A stretch of DNA of 64,000 nucleotides from Morganella psychrotolerans (GCF_001676055.1 NZ_LZEX01000045.1:62001-126000), one strand, 5' to 3'. Shown: positions 40,892-47,864, numbered from the stretch's first letter. The notes: a model not told the origin generated them from the letters alone. Numbers and translations: made by a program.

Positions 40892-42145
40892 ATGGAAAGC
40901 AAAGTAGTTGTTCCGGCTAAAGGTGCTAAAATTACCATTGACGCAAAAGGCAAGTTAATCGTTCCGGAAAATCCGGTGATCCCGTTTATTGAAGGGGACG
41001 GAATCGGGGTCGATGTTACGCCTGTAATGATTAAAGTTGTGGATGCTGCTGTGAAAAAAGCCTACGGCGGCAAACGTGAAATCTCCTGGATGGAAATCTA
41101 CACCGGTGAGAAATCCACAAAACTGTATGGCAGCGATGTCTGGCTGCCGGATGAAACACTCGATTTAATCCGTGAATACCGTGTGGCCATCAAAGGCCCG
41201 CTGACCACCCCGGTCGGTGGCGGCATCCGCTCCCTCAATGTGGCTCTGCGCCAGATCCTTGATCTCTACGTCTGCCTGCGTCCGGTTCGTTACTATAAAG
41301 GTACACCAAGCCCGGTAAAACAACCTGAACTGACTGACATGGTGATTTTCCGTGAAAATGCGGAAGATATCTATGCGGGTATTGAGTGGAAAGCCGGCTC
41401 TGCGGAAGCGGATAAAGTAATTAAATTCCTGCAGGATGAAATGGGCGTGACGAAAATCCGCTTCCCGCAGGAGTGCGGTATCGGCATCAAGCCATGCTCT
41501 GAAGCCGGCACAAAACGCCTGGTGCGCGCGGCAATGAATTACGCGATTGATAACGACCGTGATTCAGTCACCCTGGTTCATAAAGGCAACATTATGAAGT
41601 TCACCGAAGGTGCTTTCAAAGACTGGGGTTATGAACTGGCGCGTGAAGAGTTCGGCGGCGAACTGCTGGACGGCGGTCCGTGGTTAAGTGTGAAAAACCC
41701 GAAAACCGGCAAAAAAATCGTCATTAAAGATGTGATTGCAGATGCATTCCTGCAACAGATCCTGCTGCGTCCGGCTGAATATGATGTTATCGCCTGTATG
41801 AACCTGAACGGCGACTATATCTCTGATGCACTGGCAGCACAGGTCGGCGGTATCGGTATCGCACCGGGTGCGAATATCGGTGACGAGTGTGCACTGTTTG
41901 AAGCCACTCACGGCACCGCACCGAAATACGCAGGTCAGGATAAAGTGAACCCGGGCTCCGTTATTCTTTCCGCAGAGATGATGCTGCGTCACATGGGCTG
42001 GTTCGAAGCGGCTGACTTAATCATTAAAGGAACTGAGGGCGCAATTGCTGCCAAGACCGTCACTTATGATTTCGAACGCCTGATGGACGGCGCTAAACTG
42101 CTGAAATGCTCAGAGTTTGGTGATGCGATTATCAAACACATGTAA
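40892..42145 (+). CDS. icd: Isocitrate dehydrogenase (NADP)
   Basis: A 417-residue TCA-cycle enzyme (416 in E. coli). The phosphorylatable Ser is in [13 protein letters not shown], the Mg-binding aspartates in [16 protein letters not shown], and GTAPKYAG belongs to the NADP site. AAGGAG precedes the ATG at 40892. In E. coli the 3' end of icd is a prophage attachment site, relevant to the integrase remnant 2.2 kb downstream. Confidence 0.97.
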   Translation: MESKVVVPAKGAKITIDAKGKLIVPENPVIPFIEGDGIGVDVTPVMIKVVDAAVKKAYGGKREISWMEIYTGEKSTKLYGSDVWLPDETLDLIREYRVAIKGPLTTPVGGGIRSLNVALRQILDLYVCLRPVRYYKGTPSPVKQPELTDMVIFRENAEDIYAGIEWKAGSAEADKVIKFLQDEMGVTKIRFPQECGIGIKPCSEAGTKRLVRAAMNYAIDNDRDSVTLVHKGNIMKFTEGAFKDWGYELAREEFGGELLDGGPWLSVKNPKTGKKIVIKDVIADAFLQQILLRPAEYDVIACMNLNGDYISDALAAQVGGIGIAPGANIGDECALFEATHGTAPKYAGQDKVNPGSVILSAEMMLRHMGWFEAADLIIKGTEGAIAAKTVTYDFERLMDGAKLLKCSEFGDAIIKHM

Positions 42146-42167
42146 TTAAGCATGTTGTGAAATAGTT

Positions 42168-42197
42168 AACGGGAACTGATTGGTTCCCGTTTTTTAT
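42168..42197 (+). terminator. Rho-independent terminator after icd
   Basis: AACGGGAAC (42168-42176) pairs with GTTCCCGTT (42183-42191), followed by six T. Confidence 0.88.
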
Positions 42198-42483
42198 TAT
42201 TCAGTTTGAAACGGTTATCAAAACTCTTCCCCAAAACGGTATGAAATTTGTACGGTTTGTAGTGTATTTAAGATTCAGATGAGCGGGGGTTTTAAGCAAG
42301 CGGGGCGGCTTTGAGCGATCAGCGGAAATTAGTTTAATATTCTTAGCACAGCCGGTATGCAGCAGCTAAGATAGTTCTTCCTTCAGGCAAAATATTTGTT
42401 GAAACCGGTATTTGATCAGTGCTACAACAAAAAGGCAGTTTTTTATGACACCTGATACTAAATAAATACGAGAAGGTCAGAAA

Positions 42484-42567
42484 ATGATTAAGTCAGTTTG
42501 GTCAGTAACTACAGTCACCACCACCGGAAAATTCAGCGGTGTGGGTGTATCTGTGACTGGCTCCTGA
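42484..42567 (+). CDS. Putative 27-residue leader peptide / microprotein
   Basis: An ATG with AGAAGG seven bases upstream opens a 27-codon frame: MIKSVWSVTTVTTTGKFSG, then VGVSVTGS and a TGA. Composition is extreme, with 6 Thr, 6 Val and 5 Ser. It ends 80 bases before a cysteine hydrolase gene whose Shine-Dalgarno is buried in a hairpin. I do not recognise it; a cis-acting leader is the best guess, a secreted or membrane peptide is an alternative. Confidence 0.5.
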   Translation: MIKSVWSVTTVTTTGKFSGVGVSVTGS

Positions 42568-42583
42568 CAAAACAGATTCAGAC

Positions 42584-42641
42584 TCCCCGCTAAACCAGAC
42601 GGGGAAGAAAATCTCTCCGTTCATAACACTCTGAATGGAGA
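42584..42641 (+). promoter_or_regulatory. Two hairpins, second hides the hydrolase Shine-Dalgarno
   Basis: Hairpin one: TCCCCG (42584-42589) with CGGGGA (42600-42605). Hairpin two: TCTCCGTTCA (42614-42623) with TGAATGGAGA (42632-42641), one G-T pair, eight-base loop. The GGAG of the second arm (42637-42640) is the Shine-Dalgarno for the ATG at 42648. Together with the leader peptide upstream it looks like a translational switch. Confidence 0.5.
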
Positions 42642-42647
42642 CTCATT

Positions 42648-43187
42648 ATGCTTTTATCTAAATATGCACTTTTAATTATCGATATGCAGCAGGGGCTTTT
42701 TTATGGCCCGGTTTCCCCATATTCCGCAAACGCGGTTCTGTCAAATATTTGTCTGCTGATTGAAAAAGCCCGGCAGGCTCAGGTACCTGTTTTTTTTGCC
42801 CGACACACAGGTCCCGACGATTCCCCTTTCTCAGAGCAAAGTCCGCTAACACAATTGATACGCGAAATGGACGTTAACGCTGAGCAGGATATCGTGTTCG
42901 TTAAAAAGTACCCCAGCTGTTTCCGGGATACCGGTCTGCAGCTTCAGCTTAGCCAGAGAGGCGTTAAAGAGCTGGTTATTGCCGGTATGAAAACAGAATT
43001 CTGTGTGGATACTACCTGCCGCGCAGCACCGGAACTGGGATTCAGGACTGTGCTGATCTCCGATGCGCATACAACAATGGATAACGAACATTTGTCAGCG
43101 AGTGAAATCATCGGCCATCACAACGTTACGCTGGCCGGACCGTTTGTGGCTCTCGCAACCGCAGCTGACTGGAGTTTTTCATTCTGA
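42648..43187 (+). CDS. Isochorismatase-like cysteine hydrolase
   Basis: A 179-residue member of the cysteine hydrolase superfamily. The catalytic triad appears as Asp in LLIIDMQQG, Lys in FVKKYPSCF, and Cys in KTEFCVDTTCR. The family includes nicotinamidases, N-carbamoylsarcosine amidases and isochorismatases; the substrate is not predictable. Translation probably depends on opening the hairpin over its Shine-Dalgarno. First gene of the accessory region after icd. Confidence 0.85.
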   Translation: MLLSKYALLIIDMQQGLFYGPVSPYSANAVLSNICLLIEKARQAQVPVFFARHTGPDDSPFSEQSPLTQLIREMDVNAEQDIVFVKKYPSCFRDTGLQLQLSQRGVKELVIAGMKTEFCVDTTCRAAPELGFRTVLISDAHTTMDNEHLSASEIIGHHNVTLAGPFVALATAADWSFSF

Positions 43188-43326
43188 GAAATGAGCCTGA
43201 ATACAGAGCCGCCTTATGGCGGCTAAAATATTCAACGTCAGCTTCCGGCACTTACCGCTTAGTATCAACTGATGAGTCACAGAGTCTGCTTTGAGTGAGG
43301 AGCGGACTAACTAAAAGTGTCGCACT

Positions 43327-44079
43327 TTATGCGGTCACTTCACAAATCCCGACTTTTACAAAGGGACTTCCGTGACTGCGTGATTTTTTAATCAGTTTCC
43401 CCACATACAAGTCTCTTACTTCTTTAGCTGCAATTCGTCCAACAAACTCAGAGCGATTAGTCTCAGCCGTAATAGTCAAATCACGAGTAAAGTATTGCTG
43501 AGAACCGGCCTTCACCCAGCACTGTATTTCGTAGACTTCCATAATGAGCCCACCATAAGTTGCGTAAGCAAATTTAAGTTTTTCATCCTTAGGTACGTTA
43601 GCCCAAACTCCCCGTGTGGACTCATATAATTCCAGTGAACTCATACCAGATTTATATGTACTGTTGAGAAGAAAAGCGAGCCCGGTATGCTCAGGTGCAA
43701 TTTCCGTTTCTTCTTTTAGAAGTAAGTGGTGAAGCTCATCAAGCGTTACACGCCCCATCATAGAGCTGCTTCCTCGTACTTTGTTGGTAAGCTCGCCGAC
43801 ACCGAGGAGGTCGATACACGTGGCCTCAACAAGTTTGGCCGTTGGCTCGTCCATGCCATGACGAAGAATATCAATACCTAAGTTTTTTCTAACAATGAGC
43901 TCTTTAATTCGTTTAGATTTCGGGGAGTCATCGGGACATTTTAAGTGGTCAAGACAACGACTAGATTTCCCTTTTCCAATATAAAATGGTTTCTTAGACG
44001 CATCTTCTGTGTCATAAAAGGCATAAACATAGTGCTTAGCCAAATCCAAAGATTTTGTATATTTTGATAAATCCTTCAC
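43327..44079 (-). CDS. GIY-YIG domain protein (LEM-3-like) with C-terminal domain
   Basis: A 250-residue protein. Residues 15-100 carry a GIY-YIG nuclease-like fold of the LEM-3 type: HYVYAFYD, then KPFYIGKGKSSRCLDHL, and a Glu in AKLVEATCIDLLG. Residues 150-245 form a second domain (RGVWANVPKDEKLKFAYATY, EVYEIQCWVKAGSQQYFTRD, RDLYVGKLIKK) seen in some GIY-YIG proteins and resembling small nucleic-acid-binding folds. G+C and codon use are lower than in core genes. It is next to a degraded integrase, so probably phage or island cargo; a defence role is a guess. Confidence 0.7.
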   Translation of the reverse strand: MKDLSKYTKSLDLAKHYVYAFYDTEDASKKPFYIGKGKSSRCLDHLKCPDDSPKSKRIKELIVRKNLGIDILRHGMDEPTAKLVEATCIDLLGVGELTNKVRGSSSMMGRVTLDELHHLLLKEETEIAPEHTGLAFLLNSTYKSGMSSLELYESTRGVWANVPKDEKLKFAYATYGGLIMEVYEIQCWVKAGSQQYFTRDLTITAETNRSEFVGRIAAKEVRDLYVGKLIKKSRSHGSPFVKVGICEVTA

Positions 44080-44218
44080 AACTTTTTTCCTTATTCATTT
44101 GATATATAATAGTTATTTAAACTATCGGCATAACATGCCAGAACTTAAGCTATAAATGATCATGGGGCTTAGCTAACGTTAAATGAAGGTTTTGGTGGCT
44201 AACTTCAATAAAAGAGTT

Positions 44219-44269
44219 ATGGATTTTGCCAGCAGGCTTAAAGTGGCAATTAATAAGCGACAGGAATGA
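44219..44269 (+). pseudogene. Possible remnant of a phage repressor N-terminus
   Basis: A 16-codon frame, MDFASRLKVAINKRQE then a stop, resembles the first helix of XRE-type phage repressors. Nothing recognisable continues in the other frames. It lies between the GIY-YIG gene and the integrase remnant, in keeping with prophage decay. Weak evidence. Confidence 0.2.
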
Positions 44270-44381
44270 TGTTCCTTGACTGATTCACATTGTGATGTGC
44301 TAATCACTTCAGCTATTGGCACAAAGCTGACATGCAGTTTGAAAGGCGGATATACGAGTTTAACTATGGATCAATAAAATA

Positions 44382-44782
44382 TTATATCAACACTCTTATC
44401 CAATCTTTGCCACGATCATCATGATATTTATCGGTTTGTTGCTGGTTTTTATGGCCCAACAGATTTTTGGTGTTAATTCTCTGTTGCCGGTATAGACGCT
44501 CCGATAATGACCGCATTTCATGAAATGTCGGTGCAGCACCTTTATTCCATTTAATTTCGCATTTATCCCGGGCTTTCCGGAAAGTTATAGTCAGCGTATT
44601 GGCTGTTACCTTTTCCCCTTTTTGTGCCGGCGATGTGGTGTGCTGATAATGAACCAGGTATTTACTGACAACACGATCCCGGCAGAAAACAATAACGTTG
44701 CATAATGACATACCTATGGCCTGGTATCTCAGTGAGAGAGGGATTACCGAAAACCCATAACGGTCGGGCAGATGTAGTTATC
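44382..44782 (-). pseudogene. Lambda-type tyrosine recombinase, C-terminal remnant
   Basis: The last 130 or so residues of a phage integrase. The open part (from 44711) includes FHEMRSLSERLY with the HxxR pair, LLGHKNQQQTDKY with the GH and the nucleophile Tyr, and the end DDRGKDWIRVLI typical of lambda-like integrases. In-frame codons upstream without a start read VIPLSLRYQAIGMSL, the strand before it, and run into a stop near 44785. The first Arg of the catalytic set and the N-terminal half are missing, so it cannot be active. It marks a former prophage or island near icd. Confidence 0.75.
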
Positions 44783-44785
44783 AGC

Positions 44786-45047
44786 TTATTGGAAGCCAAC
44801 CTTATTAAATAAATTTTCAATTACGACCGATCAAACCAGTATGTTCTCTACAGAGTTTTTTGGGTACTTCCCCTCATTTTTGTATGTCACGGGTCATTGC
44901 GCGCCGCGTTCTGCGTCTGGCTGTAAAATATTGATTTTGTGTCCAGCGTCAGCAGGAAAATGTTTTATGGCCACGATGAATATTTTCGGCTAACAAATAA
45001 GAGGAAAAATGGAAGATTGCAATCACAGTAAGAGGATCATCTGGCCG
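44786..45047. other. Intergenic stretch between integrase remnant and copper protein gene
   Basis: No convincing gene. A 34-codon frame at 45009 with a fair Shine-Dalgarno runs into the terminator of the gene on the other strand and is not accepted. Confidence 0.4.
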
Positions 45048-45080
45048 ATAAAGCCCCCGGACACCCGATTGCCGGGGGCT
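45048..45080 (-). terminator. Terminator after copper-binding protein gene
   Basis: AGCCCCCGG (45052-45060) and CCGGGGGCT (45072-45080), then CTTTAT on the minus strand. Strong stem, short T-run. Confidence 0.7.
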
Positions 45081-45087
45081 GAACAGC

Positions 45088-45420
45088 TTAGTTACTGCAA
45101 CAATCAGTTTTAATCATTTCGTGGCACATATCAATACACGCCTGACAGCATCCGATGCACTCCGCATGGCCTCCTTCTGATTTGCATACATCAATGCAAT
45201 CCCGGCATGCTTTCATACAGATTTCGCAGGCTGCTTTAGTGTACGGCGCGGCAGAGGACACGGCCATCGCCGCAAACTGTGCTGCCTCAGCGCAGTGAAG
45301 CATGGCAAGGTGGCATTGCGTGTTATCACCGTGACCCTCTTTCAGGCAACGGACGAGACTCTGACGGCAGTGTGATACGCAGTCGTTAAATACAGCTACA
45401 CATTCGTTAATATTTTTCAT
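45088..45420 (-). CDS. Four-helix-bundle copper-binding protein (DUF326, Csp-like)
   Basis: A 110-residue protein with 18 cysteines, mostly spaced CxxxC or CxxC along predicted helices (CEICMKACRDCIDVC, ECIGCCQACIDMCHE). This is the DUF326 family related to Csp copper-storage proteins, which line the inside of a helical bundle with Cys thiolates to hold many Cu(I). There is no signal peptide, so it should act in the cytoplasm. A MerR/CueR-type promoter lies directly upstream, which fits copper induction. It is monocistronic with its own terminator. Confidence 0.85.
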   Translation of the reverse strand: MKNINECVAVFNDCVSHCRQSLVRCLKEGHGDNTQCHLAMLHCAEAAQFAAMAVSSAAPYTKAACEICMKACRDCIDVCKSEGGHAECIGCCQACIDMCHEMIKTDCCSN

Positions 45421-45464
45421 GGTAATACTCCTGTAGGGATAGTAAACGCTTTACATTGATTAAT

Positions 45465-45494
45465 GTATAAACCTTCCCCTAAAGGCAGGGTCAA
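45465..45494 (-). promoter_or_regulatory. CueR-type promoter and operator
   Basis: On the minus strand TTGACC (45494-45489) and TATACA (45469-45464) are separated by 19 bases, the long spacing of MerR-family promoters. Within the spacer lies the dyad ACCTTCCCC...GGCAGGGT (plus strand 45471-45491), close to the ACCTTCC...GGAAGGT operator of CueR. Reads into the Cys-rich copper protein gene. Confidence 0.75.
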
Positions 45495-45600
45495 ATAATA
45501 ATGACCAGATTTACTGTGGTTTACAGTGCATTACTGAGACTGACTCTGATTGTCTTATTAATGTGATTTATGTCTTACAGGATATATTCTGATATTTCCG

Positions 45601-45819
45601 GTGTGTCGATCCGGGCCGGTATTAATTGCAGAAAGCGGCTTATCGTTTGATCAGCATAAAGGTGCACAAAAAGGAATTGCTGTTGGTGAGTTATCAGAGC
45701 CGTTACCGGATGCCTTTATTCGTTTAATGGCGCTGCTTATACTCATGCCAGCCTGTTTTCTTAACGGTTTTTCCTACAAAATAATTCTGTTATTTTTAGT
45801 TGGGTATAGTAACAAATGA
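45601..45819 (+). pseudogene. Fragment resembling AraC-type regulator N-terminal domain
   Basis: A 72-codon frame starting GTG with no Shine-Dalgarno. Residues 5-45 (GPVLIAESGLSF, GIAVGELSEPLPDAFIRLMALL) resemble the end of the N-terminal domain of AraC regulators; the helix-turn-helix part is gone and the tail is hydrophobic noise. Likely a dead fragment. Confidence 0.4.
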
Positions 45820-46128
45820 ATACAATAACAGGATTATGAAAATACGCGATATTACTTTGCTATTGTAATAACTTTATTTTTCCGTGTGTTTTCTGTGGAA
45901 TGTTACACTTCGGACCGGTAGTATTTCGGTATGCTATTATATAAAAATTAATATTAACCCCTGCACCAGTCGGATAATATCTTATTTTTTGTTAACATCA
46001 AAATAATGTCTTGATTTAATTTTTAAAAAAAAATGATCATAGAATAAGTGCATGTGATTATGTTTTTTTAATTTATAAATATATAACATGACATGGTACG
46101 TCCTTTACTTTTTGATAAGGAAATCATT
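45820..46128. other. A/T-rich leader of the microcin-like gene
   Basis: About 310 bases, strongly A/T-rich, with no gene. Several TATAAA/TATAAC-like boxes lie near 46070-46090, but no -35 stands out. No operator is convincing. Confidence 0.4.
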
Positions 46129-46398
46129 ATGAAAGAATTATCTGTTAGTGAGCGTGAAGTTGTCAGCGGAAGTGGGTTATTCGATTTTCTGAAGCCCGGA
46201 ACTGGTAACGTTTCTCCTCCAGTTACACCTCCAACGGAGTGTACTGGTGGTGGTAAATTAATTATTGGTGGTGGGATTGGTTTCGGGATTGGTATTTTCC
46301 CGTTCTTTCTCGGACCAATGATTGGCTTTATCAAAACATTTAATTTTTTAATATGTGGTAAGTACTCTCTGAGTATATATCACATTAAGGCCACTTAG
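46129..46398 (+). CDS. Microcin/bacteriocin-like peptide precursor with double-glycine-type leader
   Basis: An 89-residue peptide. MKELSVSEREVVSGS fits the ColV-type leader pattern (Glu-Leu near the start, hydrophobic residues at set spacing, small pair Gly-Ser before the cut), so processing by a peptidase-containing ABC exporter is expected after residue 15. The mature part begins GLFDFLKPGTGN, has a Pro/Thr linker and a glycine-rich hydrophobic helix (IIGGGIGFGIGIFPFFLGPM), with two Cys. AAGGA lies seven bases before the ATG. No exporter or immunity gene is adjacent. The stop codon lies in the terminator loop. Confidence 0.6.
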   Translation: MKELSVSEREVVSGSGLFDFLKPGTGNVSPPVTPPTECTGGGKLIIGGGIGFGIGIFPFFLGPMIGFIKTFNFLICGKYSLSIYHIKAT

Positions 46399-46412
46399 GT
46401 GGCCTTTTTTAC
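46387..46412 (+). terminator. Terminator of microcin-like gene
   Basis: AAGGCCAC (46387-46394) and GTGGCCTT (46399-46406) with a TTAG loop, then a T-run. The TAG in the loop region is the stop codon of the peptide. Confidence 0.85.
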
Positions 46413-46429
46413 TTTTTTGTTTTCCGGAT

Positions 46430-46527
46430 AAAAAAAAGCCCGGTGTTATGGGCACCGGGCAGAAAGAGATATAGGTATGAACATCATGAATGGTAGTTCA
46501 GACAGTTCATGCAGACATAATAATAGG
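46430..46527 (-). ncRNA. Candidate small RNA, minus strand
   Basis: A minus-strand terminator, GCCCGGTG (46438-46445) with CACCGGGC (46453-46460) followed by eight T, has no coding gene before it. About 100 bases upstream is TTGACC (46562-46557) with a weak GTTTAA -10 17 bases on. Only tiny frames (8 and 13 codons) lie between. Could be an sRNA or an attenuated leader. Confidence 0.35.
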
Positions 46528-46656
46528 TTTAACTTAAACGAAGCTCTAACAAACCTGGTCAAAGTTTAAAATTGTATTATTAGCCGCAATGTTTCTGAGC
46601 TGATAGTATCTGGCTGGCAGTGTGAATAGCCGTGATTTTACAGGAGCAAATTGAGC

Positions 46657-46902
46657 ATGAGCAACATTGAATTACAGTCTGAATTAACCTGTCCGGTTTG
46701 TGGTTATAAAAAAACAGAGACAATGCCGGTGGATGCCTGTCAGTGGTTTTATGAGTGTGAACAGTGCCATACATTATTAAAGCCGTTGCCGGGGGATTGT
46801 TGTGTATTTTGTTCTTTTGGTACGATTGCATGTCCGCCAATACAGGAAGCCGCACTTACGGGTAAAACCGCGTGTTGCTGTCCGTCACCGGACGGAAAAT
46901 AA
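46657..46902 (+). CDS. GDCCVxC-motif small cysteine-rich protein
   Basis: An 81-residue protein with 11 or more cysteines: a zinc-ribbon-like start (LTCPVCGYKKTETMP ... YECEQCHTLL) and the signature GDCCVFCSFGTIACPPIQ. The family is known as GDCCVxC-domain (seleno)proteins and often accompanies metal-resistance genes; its function is not established. Cys stands at the position that is Sec in some members. AGGAG is 10 bases before the ATG at 46657; TTG at 46651 is an alternative. Confidence 0.75.
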   Translation: MSNIELQSELTCPVCGYKKTETMPVDACQWFYECEQCHTLLKPLPGDCCVFCSFGTIACPPIQEAALTGKTACCCPSPDGK

Positions 46903-46904
46903 AG

Positions 46905-46938
46905 AAAAAAAATGCCCGTATTAATGATAATGCGGGCA
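46905..46938 (-). terminator. Hairpin with minus-strand T-run after GDCCVxC gene
   Basis: TGCCCGTATTA (46913-46923) and TAATGCGGGCA (46928-46938, one mismatch), with eight A on the plus strand before it, so the T-run is on the minus strand. It may also end the plus-strand gene. No minus-strand gene is evident upstream of it. Confidence 0.5.
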
Positions 46939-47184
46939 GAGTACATCAGTAATAAAACCGGATTATTATATCATCCGTGAAATAAAGTGAATATCAATTA
47001 ATTAAAAACACTTATCAATATACCGGGTGTGGTCAGAATGTACAGGTCAAAAAAACGACCACTTTATTTTTTGGTATTTATACGTAACCCGGGTAATGCC
47101 TTTTATTTACTCCCGGCAAAGATCGCGACATAATAGTAATGAATTGATTTATAAATACATTAATGTTTTTCACTGCGCAGGGGC
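46939..47184. other. A/T-rich intergenic stretch, nothing assigned
   Basis: No supported gene. A 108-codon plus-strand frame through here crosses a terminator and has no Shine-Dalgarno or family resemblance. A weak minus-strand promoter (TTGATA, 17 bases, GATATT) may feed the hairpin at 46905. Confidence 0.35.
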
Positions 47185-47252
47185 AAAAAAAAAGCCTCTG
47201 AACAAACAAAGCAGGTTCAGAGGCATCAGGTGTTACTTTCAGCTTGGTAACA
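47185..47252 (-). ncRNA. Candidate 70-nt small RNA with own promoter and terminator
   Basis: Minus strand: -35 TTGACT (47286-47281), exactly 17 bases, -10 TATATT (47263-47258), then a predicted start near 47252. The RNA would hold a GTGTTAC/GTAACAC hairpin, and a terminator GCCTCTGAAC (47203-47194) type stem with 47215-47224, followed by nine T. There is no reading frame of note. It has the anatomy of a Hfq-type sRNA; I do not recognise a known one. Confidence 0.55.
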
Positions 47253-47412
47253 CTTTAAATATAGTTAAGGTATTTGAATTAGTCAAAAAAAGATTTGTCA
47301 TAATACGTGTATTTATCGCAGCATTATGCCGATTTGTTGCGCAGGCGGTTTAAAGGGCAGGACAGATTATAAAAATAGGACAGAATAGGATCGGATCAGC
47401 CGGATAAAACGA

Positions 47413-47451
47413 AAACGCCTTTCAGTTTATGACGAAAACTGAAAGGCGTTT
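47413..47451. terminator. Perfect 16-bp hairpin terminator
   Basis: AAACGCCTTTCAGTTT (47413-47428) and its exact complement (47436-47451), seven-base loop; TTTTCGTTTT follows on the minus strand. It lies 26 bases past the stop of the 25-residue minus-strand gene. Confidence 0.8.
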
Positions 47452-47476
47452 AATCAGATAATGTACCTGCGTTCAT

Positions 47477-47554
47477 TTAATCATCCCATTTTGGGCTCAT
47501 TATTGTAGCAAACAGACAGGATGTAATAATTAACCCCAGTGTCAGTAAAAACAT
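47477..47554 (-). CDS. Putative 25-residue membrane microprotein
   Basis: ATG at 47554 with GAGGAG about five bases upstream. The frame reads MFLLTLGLIITSCLFAT then IMSPKWDD and TAA: one hydrophobic helix with a short acidic, Trp-containing tail. A perfect terminator follows. Strong ribosome site, helix-plus-tail layout and terminator make it look like a genuine small protein gene; I know no match. Confidence 0.55.
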   Translation of the reverse strand: MFLLTLGLIITSCLFATIMSPKWDD

Positions 47555-47717
47555 ATGCTCTCCTCAATACCACGTTAAGTTAGTCTGATAAAAATACTCC
47601 GCTGAATATATATAAATCAGTTACGCTGTCAGTGATTAATCTTACCTGAACAGTGATGTAACACAATGAAAGTAAGGTATTTTATTGTCATGATTTGTCA
47701 TTGTTAATAATTTTTTT

Positions 47718-47747
47718 TTGACAAAAAATAATGAATGTAAATATATC
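47718..47747 (+). promoter_or_regulatory. Candidate promoter of the trp leader-trpS transcript
   Basis: TTGACA (47718-47723), 18 bases, TATATC (47742-47747). The -10 box coincides with the edge of an ERIC remnant. Confidence 0.45.
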
Positions 47748-47820
47748 CTTATTTATTCAAACTACAGGTTCGTTGGCGGGATGAAGCCCGATGCTCCCTG
47801 TCTGTCTTTTCTTACCACCG
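47743..47820 (-). repeat. Degenerate, truncated ERIC element (inverted orientation)
   Basis: TATCCTTATTTATTCAAACT and GGTTCGTTGGC match the right end of the other copies on the opposite strand, then GATGCTCCCTGTCTGTCTTTTC matches the core with an internal deletion of roughly 25 bases. The far end is missing. Confidence 0.65.
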
Positions 47821-47864
47821 GAGAAAGTAGTGGCAATAAATTAAAAAAGTTGTAAATTGAAATA

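Noticed and set aside
43210-43227. AGCCGCC-TTAT-GGCGGCT hairpin after the cysteine hydrolase as a terminator
   Set aside because: Good stem but no T-run (TAAAATATT follows); may be a terminator, but too weak to annotate.
42120-44400. Duplicated 3' end of icd as a prophage attachment site
   Set aside because: I looked for a second copy of the last 60 bases of icd between the gene and the integrase remnant and saw none.
45009-45113. A 34-codon frame with an AGAGGAAAA ribosome-site-like sequence
   Set aside because: Its second half is the terminator stem and the 3' end of the copper-protein gene on the other strand; no helix, signal or homology.
45798-45809. AGTTGGGTATAG resembling an ERIC end
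   Set aside because: Only about ten bases match, with no adjoining ERIC sequence; chance is likely.
47027-47353. A 108-codon plus-strand open frame
   Set aside because: No Shine-Dalgarno, no family resemblance, and it runs through a strong minus-strand terminator and an sRNA candidate.
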